A DNA stretch of 64,000 nucleotides, from NCBI GenBank assembly GCA_030153605.1, contig JASKLO010000004.1:21636-85635 (forward strand), in the 5' to 3' direction. The notes under the pieces are model-generated. The model was not told where the DNA came from. It was given only the letters and a program-made list of their open reading frames with translations, and did no database searches. The DNA comes from Thermosipho sp. (in: thermotogales). Its GTDB lineage: Bacteria; Thermotogota; Thermotogae; Thermotogales; Fervidobacteriaceae. Every line of letters begins with the position of its first letter. Within the stretch, counting starts at the first letter, position 1. Made by a program: the position numbers and the translations under genes. Of this stretch, positions 16,236 through 25,775 are shown piece by piece.

Positions 16236-17564
16236 TCACCTTTTCTGTTTTAAAATCGTTATAGATTCAATATGATATGTTTGAGGAAACATGTCAAAAG
16301 GTTTTACAATTTCAAGTTCATATATACCTGAGTCCAAAAAAGTTTTTAAATCTCTAGCCAATGTAGAAGGATTGCAAGAAATGTATCCTATTTTTCTCGG
16401 CCTCATCTCAATTATTTTAGAAATCACTTCTTTACTAAGACCACTTCTTGGAGGATCAACAATAACAACATCAAAGCTTTCTTCATTTGATATTAAAAAT
16501 TCTTCAACATCAGACTCAATAAACTTTATATTTCTAATATTATTTATATTTGCATTAGCTTTTCCTGCTTTTACTGAAACATGATTTCCTTCTATAGCTA
16601 CCACATATTTTGTCAAAGCAGCTAATCTTATAGAAAAGGTACCTAAACCACTATATAAATCTAGTACAGTTTCATTTCCTTCTAAATTTAGACTTTTTGT
16701 CAAAAATTCAATCATCTTACCTGTTATAAAATAATTGTTTTGAAAAAATGCTGTTGGGGGAACCTGAAATTTTTCCCAATCAAACTCGTAATTAATTACA
16801 CCTTCCCCTTTTAAAACTTTATAAGGCCCTCTTAATACTATTTTATCACTGCTATTCATAACATGGACAATAGATGTAATAAAAGGAATTTTTTTAAAAA
16901 GCACATTTGCAATATTTTTAGCTTCTAAAAATTTTTCTGTTTTTGTAACAAAAATTGACATAACGGAATTTTCTGTAGGAGAATATCTTAAAACTAAATG
17001 TTTTAAAATTCCATTTTTATTTTTGTAGATTGGAACTTTATACATATCAACAATTTCAGGGACAAATTCTAAAATTTTATTAAACTGTTTTGGAGCCAAT
17101 AAACAATTTTTAATTTCTACAATTTTATTAGAATTTCTTTTTTTCAAACCTAAAATAGTTTTTTTCTGAAAATCAAATGCAAATTCCATTTTGAGGCGAT
17201 ATTCATATTCGTTTTTGCTCTCCTGAATTTTTCCAACAAATTCTTCAGGAACTTTTGCTATTCTAAAAAGTTGATCTTTAACTATTTCTTCTTTAAATTG
17301 AAGCTGCTTTTCATATTTCAAATCTAGAAAATCACATCCTCCGCAAACTCTATAATAAGGACATTTAGGTATTCTTCTCTCTGGGATCTTTTCGATAATT
17401 TTTTCTACTTTTCCAATATTAAAATCTTTCTTTTCAGAAATAATATTTACTTCAACTAATTCCCCCGGATAAGCACCAGAGACAAATACAACCTTTCCAC
17501 CAGGCAATTTACCTATACTTTGCCCTCCAAATGCTAACTTTTCTATATATACTAATTCACCCAT
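16236..17564 (-). CDS. rlmD: 23S rRNA (uracil-5-)-methyltransferase, RlmD/RumA family
   Basis: A 442-residue TrmA/RumA-type m5U methyltransferase. It has an N-terminal TRAM domain, the Fe-S cysteines CPYYRVCGGCDFLDL (residues about 60-75), the SAM motif VLDLYSGLGTFSIRLA, VDPPRSGLSKEV, and the catalytic cysteine in YISCNPSTLARDL. The target is probably U1939 (or U747) of 23S rRNA; sequence alone does not tell RlmCD from RlmD. ATG 17564 is used because GGGAGGA precedes it; the in-frame GTG at 17579 lies before that site. The following transporter gene starts within five bases of its stop. Confidence 0.9.
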   Translation of the reverse strand: MGELVYIEKLAFGGQSIGKLPGGKVVFVSGAYPGELVEVNIISEKKDFNIGKVEKIIEKIPERRIPKCPYYRVCGGCDFLDLKYEKQLQFKEEIVKDQLFRIAKVPEEFVGKIQESKNEYEYRLKMEFAFDFQKKTILGLKKRNSNKIVEIKNCLLAPKQFNKILEFVPEIVDMYKVPIYKNKNGILKHLVLRYSPTENSVMSIFVTKTEKFLEAKNIANVLFKKIPFITSIVHVMNSSDKIVLRGPYKVLKGEGVINYEFDWEKFQVPPTAFFQNNYFITGKMIEFLTKSLNLEGNETVLDLYSGLGTFSIRLAALTKYVVAIEGNHVSVKAGKANANINNIRNIKFIESDVEEFLISNEESFDVVIVDPPRSGLSKEVISKIIEMRPRKIGYISCNPSTLARDLKTFLDSGIYELEIVKPFDMFPQTYHIESITILKQKR

Positions 17565-17604
17565 ATTTCTTCCTCCCACTTTTCAAAAATTTTATCATAT
17601 ATAT

Positions 17605-20600
17605 CTAAAATAGGCCTATGCTTGGTTCATTATTTTTGAAATCCCATCCAAAAAACTTCTCACTAAATTCCATAACATAAAAAAGTATTGATAATTTCTG
17701 GACATCATCAAAATTAAATACTCCATCATCATTAAAATCAAATTCACTTTTAAAATTAACTACCCAGTGATGCATTTTCTTAGAAATTGAAAATTGAAAA
17801 TTAGTTATCTTTTCTAAATTAAAATTATATTTCGCTCCAACTACAAATGAAGGATCCAATGAGTTAACATTTAATAAAAGTTCTAAAATTTTATTGCTAC
17901 TACCATATGAGAAAGATAACGAATCTTTATTAGTTTCTAATTTATAATTAAAACTAAATTTTGCATCATCATACTTTGAAGATTTATAGAAAGAAAAAGA
18001 AAGAGAATTCTTAAAATTATTTAAAATAAAGCTACCTTTGAAATATGCATTTTTCACATAACCATCTTCTAAAGATTGAGTTAAAGATCCTTTTAAGTTT
18101 TGATATTGCAAATTATGATTTATCTCCTTTATTGGAATCTCATCTCCATGATAAAATTTAAAACTTGATTTATAATTTAAACGAAGTTTAGAATTTTTGA
18201 TATTAACACTAATATTCGATGGTAGTAAAAGCATTTTTTCATTATCGTATTCAGAAGAGCTAACAATTAAAAAATTAAAATCATTCCTAGAAAATTTTAA
18301 ATTATAATTTATTTTATCATTTAGATTTTTCCCCCTTAAGAAATCCCAACCTCTTGAAACGCTCATGCTTGAAAAATTGTTAATATAAGTCATAACAAAG
18401 GAAAAATTGGATACATTAGTAGATGTTGATGCATCCTTAAAATTAGCTCTATAATTATAATTTGCTTCAAATTTTAGTGGAGAAATATTATAAATAACTG
18501 AAAAGTTATAATCATCAAACAAGGAAATTTTAGAATATGATGAATCTGTAAAAGCATTATAAACATTCATCCCAAACTCATATTTTGCTTTAAATTGGAA
18601 GTTATTAAAATCAAATGTGTATGGAAAAACAAATTTATGATTTATTTTGCTAGAATATTGATTGTTTAAATAAATAACATCAAAGCTAGTATTAAAATAT
18701 TTTTCATTATAAAAACTAAAATTGTATCTAATATTTTCATTCACATTCCAGGTTGAATCATCCAAAAAAAATCCATCTTTGAAAATACTTATATTAGATG
18801 TTAGATTTATAACTTTAAACTTCAAAAAATCATTCAACGGTACATTTAAGTTATTTAATAATAGAGAATTATTTATTAATGATCTTTGACCATTATAATC
18901 CAAATAAAAATTGAAAATACTTTTTGGTAATTTTGTACTAAAAGTACGTTTAAAACCAATCCTCTTATTCCAATTTAAACTTGTTACATAATTTTCCTCA
19001 AAATAAAAATCATTAAAAACTAATTTCATCGACGTATTTAATGTGTCCCAATTTGTTTTATAAATAAAATTTTTAGTTTGTAAACTCAGTATACTTTTTC
19101 CAAAATCTATAGAAAACTTTTCATTTGTGTTTAATTTATTTACTAAAAAACTCAAATTAGAACCATTTTTAAAAGTTTCAATATTTGTTTCAATAACTAA
19201 ATCATTTATATGTGAAATATAACTTTGGTTAGTTATAAAGCCATTGTAAGGAGACCAAGAAAATGAAAAAGAAAAAGGTGACTTTTCTTTTTCAGAAATA
19301 CTAGTAAAATAAATGGGATAAGGAAAAATTGGGATATCTAGAATAAACATTATGGAATTCTCAGCTACAATATATTTTCCTTCATAAACATAAACTTTTA
19401 ATGATTCTATTTTATAATGAGGATGTTCTAATTCACAAGTAGTAATATATGCTTCATTTAATAATGAACTTGAAGGAAAAGTTATAGCACTTGAAGCTCC
19501 AAAATATAAATTTACATTTTTATCTTTGTTTTTGTAATCAAAACTTCCTCTAACCTTTAAAACATAAGCCTTATCTTCCTCAAAAGTGTATTTCAAATAT
19601 TTTGCATGATAAATTCTATCTTTGTATTTATATTTTACATTTCCTTCTGCCTCTAAAAATTTCGCATTTTTGTTTTCAAGAGTAACTGTAGCAAAATCAG
19701 ACAAAACATCATTTTCATTCCATTGAATTTGTACATTTCCACTAGCAAATACTGTATCATTAAAAAATAATATTTCTGATGCATCTAACGTGATTTCATT
19801 AGTAAAAGCCTGAGAATTAAAAAAAATTACAACAAAAACAGTAATAATGAATATCTTTGACAAGAATTCTCTCATTTTGTAGGCAAAAGGAGTATCTAAA
19901 ATTGCAAATAAAAAAAGGCCTAAAAATCCAAAAGTAATGTTTGGAATCCAAGCAGATAAATAAGGTTCGATTAAATTTTCCTTTCCCATTGCCGCTAGCC
20001 AGGCTCCAGAACCTTGGTAAAGAACAACAATACCAAAGGTTAATATTACGCTCCAAGATTTACTTTTTAAACCGAATAAAAGAGACAATGGTACTCCTAA
20101 CAATGCTATTATAAAAGGACCTACAGAATTAGCATATCTTGAATGAAGTTCAACTATCCATGGAGAAGGGTCTATACCCAATTTAGAAAAAGTTGCAATT
20201 TTACTTTTCAATTCCTTTCCAGTCATATCTCTAGGAGATTTACCAAACCTCATTAAATTTTCAAGATCTTCTTTTAAATCTAATTTTATTTTTACATAAT
20301 TCATGTCAAGCTTTAGAAAACCAGAATCATCAGTAACATACATTCTTCCATTTACCAAATACCAGGAATTATTTTCTTTAATAACTCTATCAGCTGTAAC
20401 TATCCTTCTTTCATTTGGAAAATTTTGAAATAAAACTACATCATATAAAATTCCTTTTTCTTGATCATATTTTTTGACAAAGAAATATTGTTCCTCATCA
20501 ATTTTTGTTAAAACATTTTCACGAATAGTCATTTCTGGTTTTTTATAAACATATCTTGAAATAACTTGAACTGCTTTTTGATTGAATTCAGGTACAATTT

Positions 20601-20958
20601 GATCATTTAAATAAAATGCGAAAGCTCCAAAGATAATTGCAAGAAAGAAAAAAGGATAAACCAATTTTTTCGATGGTATACCATGTACTAACAAAGCTGT
20701 TATTTCTTTAGAATTATAAAGTTGTGAAAGTACCCAAAAAATTGAAAATAAAATTCCTACAGGAATACCCATTGAAATAAAATATGGCAAATTATAATAA
20801 ATTAATTCAAACAACTTCAAAATCCCGACACGATGTCTCACAATTAAGTCGGAAAGTTGATATAATAGCTCAACACTTGCAAAAACAACAAAACCAAACA
20901 ATCCCATTAAAAAAGGGCCAATTGAAAGTTTTAAAATATATTTTGTTAAAACTTTCAA
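17605..20958 (-). CDS. Fusion of LptF/LptG-type permease with OstA/LptD-like protein
   Basis: One continuous 1117-codon gene. Residues about 1-355 are a YjgP/YjgQ (LptF/G) permease: membrane helices at about 12-35, 55-80 and 98-116, a jellyroll periplasmic region, then three helices at about 280-355. A seventh hydrophobic stretch (about 368-384, FIITVFVVIFF) would carry what follows across the membrane. Residues about 388-470 have OstA/LptA repeats (LDASEILFFNDTVFASGNV, KFLEAEGNVKYKY). The rest, to about 1117, is rich in alternating beta strands and ends in Phe, like an LptD-type barrel. In Gram-negative bacteria, LptF/G and LptD work at opposite ends of the LPS bridge. What is moved here is unknown. 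TTG 20958 has AAGGAGG upstream. Confidence 0.82.
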   Translation of the reverse strand: MKVLTKYILKLSIGPFLMGLFGFVVFASVELLYQLSDLIVRHRVGILKLFELIYYNLPYFISMGIPVGILFSIFWVLSQLYNSKEITALLVHGIPSKKLVYPFFFLAIIFGAFAFYLNDQIVPEFNQKAVQVISRYVYKKPEMTIRENVLTKIDEEQYFFVKKYDQEKGILYDVVLFQNFPNERRIVTADRVIKENNSWYLVNGRMYVTDDSGFLKLDMNYVKIKLDLKEDLENLMRFGKSPRDMTGKELKSKIATFSKLGIDPSPWIVELHSRYANSVGPFIIALLGVPLSLLFGLKSKSWSVILTFGIVVLYQGSGAWLAAMGKENLIEPYLSAWIPNITFGFLGLFLFAILDTPFAYKMREFLSKIFIITVFVVIFFNSQAFTNEITLDASEILFFNDTVFASGNVQIQWNENDVLSDFATVTLENKNAKFLEAEGNVKYKYKDRIYHAKYLKYTFEEDKAYVLKVRGSFDYKNKDKNVNLYFGASSAITFPSSSLLNEAYITTCELEHPHYKIESLKVYVYEGKYIVAENSIMFILDIPIFPYPIYFTSISEKEKSPFSFSFSWSPYNGFITNQSYISHINDLVIETNIETFKNGSNLSFLVNKLNTNEKFSIDFGKSILSLQTKNFIYKTNWDTLNTSMKLVFNDFYFEENYVTSLNWNKRIGFKRTFSTKLPKSIFNFYLDYNGQRSLINNSLLLNNLNVPLNDFLKFKVINLTSNISIFKDGFFLDDSTWNVNENIRYNFSFYNEKYFNTSFDVIYLNNQYSSKINHKFVFPYTFDFNNFQFKAKYEFGMNVYNAFTDSSYSKISLFDDYNFSVIYNISPLKFEANYNYRANFKDASTSTNVSNFSFVMTYINNFSSMSVSRGWDFLRGKNLNDKINYNLKFSRNDFNFLIVSSSEYDNEKMLLLPSNISVNIKNSKLRLNYKSSFKFYHGDEIPIKEINHNLQYQNLKGSLTQSLEDGYVKNAYFKGSFILNNFKNSLSFSFYKSSKYDDAKFSFNYKLETNKDSLSFSYGSSNKILELLLNVNSLDPSFVVGAKYNFNLEKITNFQFSISKKMHHWVVNFKSEFDFNDDGVFNFDDVQKLSILFYVMEFSEKFFGWDFKNNEPSIGLF

Positions 20959-21659
20959 GAATTCTCCTCCTTGGAGTTTTCTAAAGAATCAATTGTATAA
21001 AGTTTGTCATTAAAACACCTATATTGTTTTCCAGTAATTATATAAGATGTAGTTTCAGCAATCTTAGTAGCTTGATCTGCAATTTCTTCTATATTTTGAG
21101 AAATCTCAAGTAAGATCAATGCTCTTTTAACATATTTAGAATTTTCCATCATATAGACCAACAATTCATTTCTAATTTCTTCTAAAAAATCATCTATTTC
21201 TTGATCTCTCTCACAAATTTCTTCAGCACCATTCATGTTTTGATCCGCAAACATTCGCATACTTTCTCTTAGCATTTTTAAAACATGTTTAGCCATTTCA
21301 GGAATTGTAATCAAAGGTTTTAATTGAGGTTCTTTTATTAATTCTAAAGTTTTCTTTGCTATTTCCAATGACTTTTCAGATATCATTTGAAAATAACTTG
21401 ATATAACAAAACTACCTGTTACTATCCTCAAGTCCATTGACATTGGCATCATGGTAGATAAAATAACTAGTGCTTTTTCCCTGATTTTCATATCCATTAT
21501 ATTTATTTCATTTTTCCTTTCAAGAACATTTTTGGCTGAATTTTCATCTCTTTCTTTTAACGAATTCAAAGCCTGATTAAATAATGTTTCAGCAAGCCAA
21601 CCTTCTTTTAAAACCATTTTTTTTAATTCCTCAATACTTTCCTTCAAAATCCAATCCAT
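20955..21659 (-). CDS. phoU: PhoU-domain protein
   Basis: A 234-residue all-helical protein with two PhoU repeats: MVLKEGWLAETLFNQAL and PMSMDLRIVTGSFVISSYFQMI in the first half, then MLRESMRMFADQNMNGAEEI and ILLEISQNIEEIADQATKIAE in the second. PhoU binds the phosphate transporter Pst and the PhoR kinase and lowers phosphate-regulon output. No pst genes are nearby, so its partner could also be a Na/Pi cotransporter. The four-base overlap with the LptF/G-LptD-like gene is the only clear link. ATG 21659 has AAGGTGATA upstream. Confidence 0.9.
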   Translation of the reverse strand: MDWILKESIEELKKMVLKEGWLAETLFNQALNSLKERDENSAKNVLERKNEINIMDMKIREKALVILSTMMPMSMDLRIVTGSFVISSYFQMISEKSLEIAKKTLELIKEPQLKPLITIPEMAKHVLKMLRESMRMFADQNMNGAEEICERDQEIDDFLEEIRNELLVYMMENSKYVKRALILLEISQNIEEIADQATKIAETTSYIITGKQYRCFNDKLYTIDSLENSKEENS

Positions 21660-21668
21660 ATTATCACC

Positions 21669-22439
21669 TTACTTAAAATAATTTTTTCCATAACCCATTT
21701 TCTCTTTTATAGACTTTGAAAAATCATAATCAAAAGGTCTTAAAATAACTATACTTTTTTCTGATTTTTCAACTGAAAATCTTTCAATTTTCCCACAATC
21801 TATACCATCTACAATTAAATGCGTTTTAAAACTTGTTTTAACAACTATTTCTTCATATTCAGGTAAAATCACACTTCTAGAAGCTAGAAATTGTGGTGCA
21901 ATAGGAGTAATAACAAATGCTCTAACATTAGGTAATAAAATCGGACCACCCAATGAAAGCGAATATGCAGTTGATCCTGTGGGCGTACTAATAACTAAAC
22001 CATCTGCATGGAAATAGAAATTACCATCATTAAATGAAACCTCAATATCGACCATTTTTTGGTGAGGCTCTTTAAGTGCAACAACATCATTTAAAAACAA
22101 AGCATTATTTTCTTTTACTTTAAAAAACTGTCTCTTGTCTTCTTTAAATTGTTTTTTTTCAAGATCTTTCAAAAATTTATCAAATTCATCAATAGTGTAA
22201 CTTGAAAGGAAACCCAGTCTTCCTCCTTTGAAACCTATTATAGGCGAGGAAACAAATTTTGCAGCTTTTAAAACTGTACCATCGCCACCAATTATTAAAG
22301 TAACGTCAGTATTATCTACAATATCTTTTACTTCTGATGAAAAAAAACTTATTTTTAAGTTTTTTTCTTTTAATTTTTCAGCAAATCTTAAAGCAATATT
22401 ACGTAAATCAGGTTTGAAAAAAACTCCTATATTTTTCAT
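21669..22439 (-). CDS. nadK: NAD kinase
   Basis: A 256-residue ATP-NAD kinase that makes NADP from NAD. The GGDGTVLKAAK motif (residues about 52-62) holds the nucleotide and catalytic aspartate. GFKGGRLGFLSS, the NAD-binding FLNDVVAL, and GLVISTPTGSTAYSLSLGGP complete the family pattern. Length is normal. The ATG at 22439 overlaps the yggT stop (four bases); no strong Shine-Dalgarno is seen, so translation is probably coupled to yggT. Confidence 0.96.
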   Translation of the reverse strand: MKNIGVFFKPDLRNIALRFAEKLKEKNLKISFFSSEVKDIVDNTDVTLIIGGDGTVLKAAKFVSSPIIGFKGGRLGFLSSYTIDEFDKFLKDLEKKQFKEDKRQFFKVKENNALFLNDVVALKEPHQKMVDIEVSFNDGNFYFHADGLVISTPTGSTAYSLSLGGPILLPNVRAFVITPIAPQFLASRSVILPEYEEIVVKTSFKTHLIVDGIDCGKIERFSVEKSEKSIVILRPFDYDFSKSIKEKMGYGKNYFK

Positions 22440-22726
22440 TTTAAATAAAACCCCAAATCAATTATACTTTGTACCAAAAATTTATCTAAAAAAACTAATA
22501 AAACTATTGCTAAAATAGGTGAAATGTCTACAGGACCAATCCTTGGAATTACCTTTCTTATAGGCCTTTCCACTATATCGGCTAACGATTGAAAATAATA
22601 GTACAAACTTCTTGCATCTGGAATCCAACTCAACAACGCTGAAATAACAATAATAACAATTTCAATATTTAATAAAACTCTTAGCGCAAAGCCTATTCCA
22701 ATCAAAAAATTTGCAATTATAAACAT
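22436..22726 (-). CDS. yggT: YggT family membrane protein
   Basis: A 96-residue YggT-type protein with two membrane helices (about 5-30 and 70-92) joined by the conserved loop SWIPDARSL and ERPIRKVIPRIGPVDISP. The function is uncertain; homologues sit beside division genes (sepF, yggS) in many bacteria. Here too it directly follows yggS. ATG 22726 has AAAGGAGGT upstream. Confidence 0.9.
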   Translation of the reverse strand: MFIIANFLIGIGFALRVLLNIEIVIIVISALLSWIPDARSLYYYFQSLADIVERPIRKVIPRIGPVDISPILAIVLLVFLDKFLVQSIIDLGFYLK

Positions 22727-22766
22727 AGGCTACCTCCTTTACAAAAATATTTCTTTAATATTCAAA

Positions 22767-23459
22767 TTAATTGTCATACTTTCTTTCACCAAAAATTGCA
22801 GTACCTATCCTTAAAATAGTTGCTCCTTCTTCAACGGCAATTTGATAATCATTACTCATGCCCATTGATAAATGTCTAATTTCTGGAAAATCTTTTATCA
22901 AATCATCTCTTAATTTTCTTAAATCAGAAAATACTTTTCTAATTATTTTTTCGTCATCAGTAAAAGGAGCCATAGTCATCAAACCAACAATTCTAATATT
23001 TTTAAAATCCTTTGATTTATAAATAAAATCTCTTATTAACTCTGGTTTCAATCCCGATTTTGTTTCTTCACCAGAAATGTTAACTTGTATCAATATTTCC
23101 TGAATTTTATTAAATTTTTCAGCTAATAGATCTATTTTTTCAAGTTCTTCTAATCGTGAAACGGAGTGTATTAAATCACTTACAGGCACAATATATTTTA
23201 GTTTGTTTAATTGGATTCTTCCAATAAAATGCCAGCTAATATCATAATCTTTTAAAAACTTTGATTTATCTCTCAACTCTTGGGCATAATTTTCACCGAA
23301 TATTCTTATACCAGCTTCATATGCTTCTTTTATTACTTCAACGGGAAAGGTTTTACTGACAGCTACAACTGTAATTTCTGAAATATCTCTATTTACTCTG
23401 TTACAAGCCTTTTCTACATTTTCTAATACCCGTTGATAATTTTCATAAAACCTGGTCAT
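22767..23459 (-). CDS. yggS: YggS/PLPBP family PLP homeostasis protein
   Basis: A 230-residue alanine racemase-fold PLP-binding protein. The PLP lysine is in [11 protein letters not shown], followed by [26 protein letters not shown] and the C-terminal [23 protein letters not shown]. Members keep pyridoxal phosphate levels in balance; no racemase activity is expected. ATG 23459 has GGAGGG upstream and the start overlaps the last 17 bases of ruvB. A longer reading from 23489 would ignore that ribosome site. Confidence 0.93.
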   Translation of the reverse strand: MTRFYENYQRVLENVEKACNRVNRDISEITVVAVSKTFPVEVIKEAYEAGIRIFGENYAQELRDKSKFLKDYDISWHFIGRIQLNKLKYIVPVSDLIHSVSRLEELEKIDLLAEKFNKIQEILIQVNISGEETKSGLKPELIRDFIYKSKDFKNIRIVGLMTMAPFTDDEKIIRKVFSDLRKLRDDLIKDFPEIRHLSMGMSNDYQIAVEEGATILRIGTAIFGERKYDN

Positions 23460-24456
23460 CAAATAACCCTCCTGTATATTTGTAACCAAGATGTTTATAT
23501 GCTTTTTGAGTGGCTATTCTACCTCTAGGAGTTCTTGCTAAAAATCCACTTTGCAACAGATAGGGTTCATAAACTTCTGAAATACTATCCTCAGCTATAC
23601 CCACAGATGCAGCTAATGATTTCAATCCAACAGGGCCTCCGTTATAAACTTCAATAATAGTTCGAAGAATTTTTCTATCCATTTCATCTAAACCATTTTC
23701 ATCTATTCCCAATAACTCCATAATTTCTTCCACCATTTTTATATCAATTACTTTTTTCTCATTTACAGTACTCATATCCCTAACTCTTCTCAACAAACGC
23801 AAGGCTATCCTTGGTGTACCCCTGGATCTCTTAGCTAATAACAAAGCAGCTTCATCGTTTATCTCAACATCAAGTATGTTTGCAGCTCTTTTAAGAATAA
23901 TCTTTAATTCTTCTTCAGCATAAAAATCCAATTCCATAATTAAACCAAATCGATTTCTCAATGGTGAACTTAAAAGACCACTTCGAGTTGTAGCACCAAC
24001 TAAAGTAAACGGTTGTAAATCAATTCTTATAGATCTAGCTGATGGTCCTTTACCAATCATTATATCTATCTGAAAATCTTCCATAGCAGTATATAAAATC
24101 TCTTCAACTGATTTATTCATTCTGTGAATTTCATCAATAAATAGAATGTCACCAAATTCAAGATTGGTTAATATTGCAGCAACATCACCTTGTTTTTCAA
24201 GAACTGGTCCACTAGTAACATGGATATTTGTACCCATTTCATTAGAAATAATGTGCGCCAATGTAGTTTTTCCTAGGCCTGGAGGTCCTACTAATAAAAC
24301 GTGGTCCAATGCTTCGTTACGAATCTTAGCCGCATTTATAGCAAGAGATAATCTTTTCTTTATCGTCTCTTGGCCAATGTACTCTCTTAAAGACTGAGGC
24401 CTTATAGTCAGATTATCTATTGGAGTTCTTTCTGGATCAAATATTCTTTCGGAAAT
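23443..24456 (-). CDS. ruvB: Holliday junction helicase RuvB, with apparent ATT start
   Basis: RuvB is the hexameric AAA+ motor that drives branch migration with RuvA. Motifs: Walker [12 protein letters not shown], Walker [10 protein letters not shown], sensor [17 protein letters not shown], and the C-terminal winged helix [20 protein letters not shown] at 24309 would begin just before Walker A and lose about 49 conserved residues. Upstream the frame reads [19 protein letters not shown], normal for RuvB, back to TAA 24471-24469, with no ATG, GTG or TTG. GGAGGT lies 6 bases before ATT 24456-24454. The resulting 337 residues is the usual length. It is the first gene of the 20-kb minus-strand run. 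Confidence 0.93.
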   Translation of the reverse strand: MSERIFDPERTPIDNLTIRPQSLREYIGQETIKKRLSLAINAAKIRNEALDHVLLVGPPGLGKTTLAHIISNEMGTNIHVTSGPVLEKQGDVAAILTNLEFGDILFIDEIHRMNKSVEEILYTAMEDFQIDIMIGKGPSARSIRIDLQPFTLVGATTRSGLLSSPLRNRFGLIMELDFYAEEELKIILKRAANILDVEINDEAALLLAKRSRGTPRIALRLLRRVRDMSTVNEKKVIDIKMVEEIMELLGIDENGLDEMDRKILRTIIEVYNGGPVGLKSLAASVGIAEDSISEVYEPYLLQSGFLARTPRGRIATQKAYKHLGYKYTGGLFDDQVL

Positions 24457-24481
24457 AATTACACCTCCTTAGCTATATTAA

Positions 24482-24490
24482 ATGATACCA
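24482..24490 (-). promoter_or_regulatory. Candidate extended -10 promoter for the ruvB operon
   Basis: On the minus strand this reads TGGTATCAT, an extended -10 (TGn plus TATCAT). The transcript would start about 12 bases before the ruvB Shine-Dalgarno (24470-24463), giving a leader of roughly 18 bases. No strong -35 is seen 17-18 bases upstream. Confidence 0.5.
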
Positions 24491-24549
24491 TAAAAAACAA
24501 TTGAAATAAATAAAAATTCATTGTTTACTTTTTCAAAAATAATTTATTA

Positions 24550-24558
24550 TGATATAAT
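24550..24558 (+). promoter_or_regulatory. Candidate upstream extended -10 promoter for acpP
   Basis: TGATATAAT, a consensus extended -10, in the divergent ruvB/acpP spacer. It would give a leader of about 70 bases. The better-spaced promoter just downstream may be the main one. Confidence 0.4.
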
Positions 24559-24573
24559 TCTTTAAAAATAAAC

Positions 24574-24602
24574 TTGACAATAAGTAAATTTTATGTTTAA
24601 TC
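24574..24602 (+). promoter_or_regulatory. Candidate main promoter for acpP
   Basis: Perfect -35 TTGACA (24574-24579), 17-base spacer, then -10 TTAATC (24597-24602) with TG extension at 24594-24595. The start of transcription would fall near 24609, leaving a leader of about 26 bases, which fits the short leaders seen elsewhere in the window. Confidence 0.55.
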
Positions 24603-24634
24603 TAATATGAAAAAAAAACATGAGGAGGGTTAAA

Positions 24635-24892
24635 ATGGATAGAAAAGAACTTTTTAGACAACTAAGTAAGATTTTGGCGGAAAAACTTGATATTCCAATT
24701 GAAGATATCGAAGAATCATCTCTTATTATTGACGATCTTGGAGCAGATTCCTTGGATGTTGTAGATCTTATAATGATTCTAGAAGATGAATATGGAATAA
24801 GAATTGAAGATGATGAATTAGAAAGCATTCTTACTGTTGGAGATGTTCTAGATATTATTGAAAAAAAATTAACCAATAAAGAGGAGGAATAA
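24635..24892 (+). CDS. acpP: Acyl carrier protein
   Basis: An 85-residue acidic four-helix carrier. The phosphopantetheine serine lies in DDLGADSLDVVDLIM (Ser about residue 37), and the C-terminal IEDDELESILTVGDVLDII is typical. It carries growing chains in fatty acid synthesis. No fab genes lie nearby. ATG 24635 has GAGGAGGG at 6-base spacing; the in-frame ATG at 24620 is upstream of that site. DUF89 follows directly. Confidence 0.95.
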   Translation: MDRKELFRQLSKILAEKLDIPIEDIEESSLIIDDLGADSLDVVDLIMILEDEYGIRIEDDELESILTVGDVLDIIEKKLTNKEEE

Positions 24893-24893
24893 T

Positions 24894-25775
24894 TTGAAAT
24901 CGACAAGTGCATGTCTAACTTGTCATGTTCAACAAGCTCAAAGAATTTTAAACAAATTTATAGACAACGAAGAAGAAAAGTGGGTCATTTTATCAAAAAT
25001 CCTAAATGATTTATCAAAAACAAAATATGGATTAAAGCCCATTGATATTTCTGAAGAAATGTATACCAAAATAGAAACATACCTCAAGATAAATGATATT
25101 TTCTATTATGAAAAGAAAAAATCTAATGAAATTGCTTTAAAACTATACGATACTTTTAAACTAAGAATTTTAGAATCTTCTGATCCATTATATGAAGCTG
25201 CTAAATTGGCTGTTTCAGGAAATTTAGTTGATTTCGGTGCTATGCCTGACTCTTTAGGATTTTTAATATCAAAAGTTTCAGAAATTTGGAATGAACCATT
25301 TTCAATTGATGATTTCGAAGATTTTAAATTTAAACTTTTAAATTCTAACACTCTTTTATATCTGGTTGACAACGCTGGTGAAATTGTTTTTGATAAATTA
25401 TTTATTGACATTATGAAAACTTTTAATAAAAATTTACATATAGCAGTAGCTGTAAAAGGAAAGCCAATAATCAACGATGCAACTCTTGAAGATGCTAAAC
25501 AAATCGAAATAGACAGATTTGCAAAAATAATAGATACTGGTTTAAAAACACCAGGAACTTCAATAAGTAAAGCTACTGAAGAGTTTAGAAAAGCTTTTTT
25601 TGAATACGAAATTGTGCTCTCCAAAGGTCAAGGAAACTTTGAAGGGTTATCAGATGAAAAAAGAGAAAATCTATATTTTGCCTTGGTAGCTAAATGTGAT
25701 GTTATTTCAAAATTCATAGGCGTAGAAAAAAATTCAAAAATCTTCATGAATTCAAAAAGAATTTTCCAAGATTGA
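24894..25775 (+). CDS. DUF89 / ARMT1-like family protein
   Basis: A 293-residue DUF89 protein. Family marks are CLTCHVQQA near the N-terminus, LYLVDNAGEIVFDKL (Asp and Asn of the metal/phosphatase site), VAVKGKPIINDATLEDA and VLSKGQGNFEGL. Relatives act as metal-dependent phosphatases on damaged or unwanted phosphometabolites; the substrate here is not known. TTG 24894 follows GAGGAGGAAT. Its 3' end overlaps manA, on the opposite strand, by 32 bases. Cotranscription with acpP is evident, but a functional tie is not. Confidence 0.85.
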   Translation: MKSTSACLTCHVQQAQRILNKFIDNEEEKWVILSKILNDLSKTKYGLKPIDISEEMYTKIETYLKINDIFYYEKKKSNEIALKLYDTFKLRILESSDPLYEAAKLAVSGNLVDFGAMPDSLGFLISKVSEIWNEPFSIDDFEDFKFKLLNSNTLLYLVDNAGEIVFDKLFIDIMKTFNKNLHIAVAVKGKPIINDATLEDAKQIEIDRFAKIIDTGLKTPGTSISKATEEFRKAFFEYEIVLSKGQGNFEGLSDEKRENLYFALVAKCDVISKFIGVEKNSKIFMNSKRIFQD

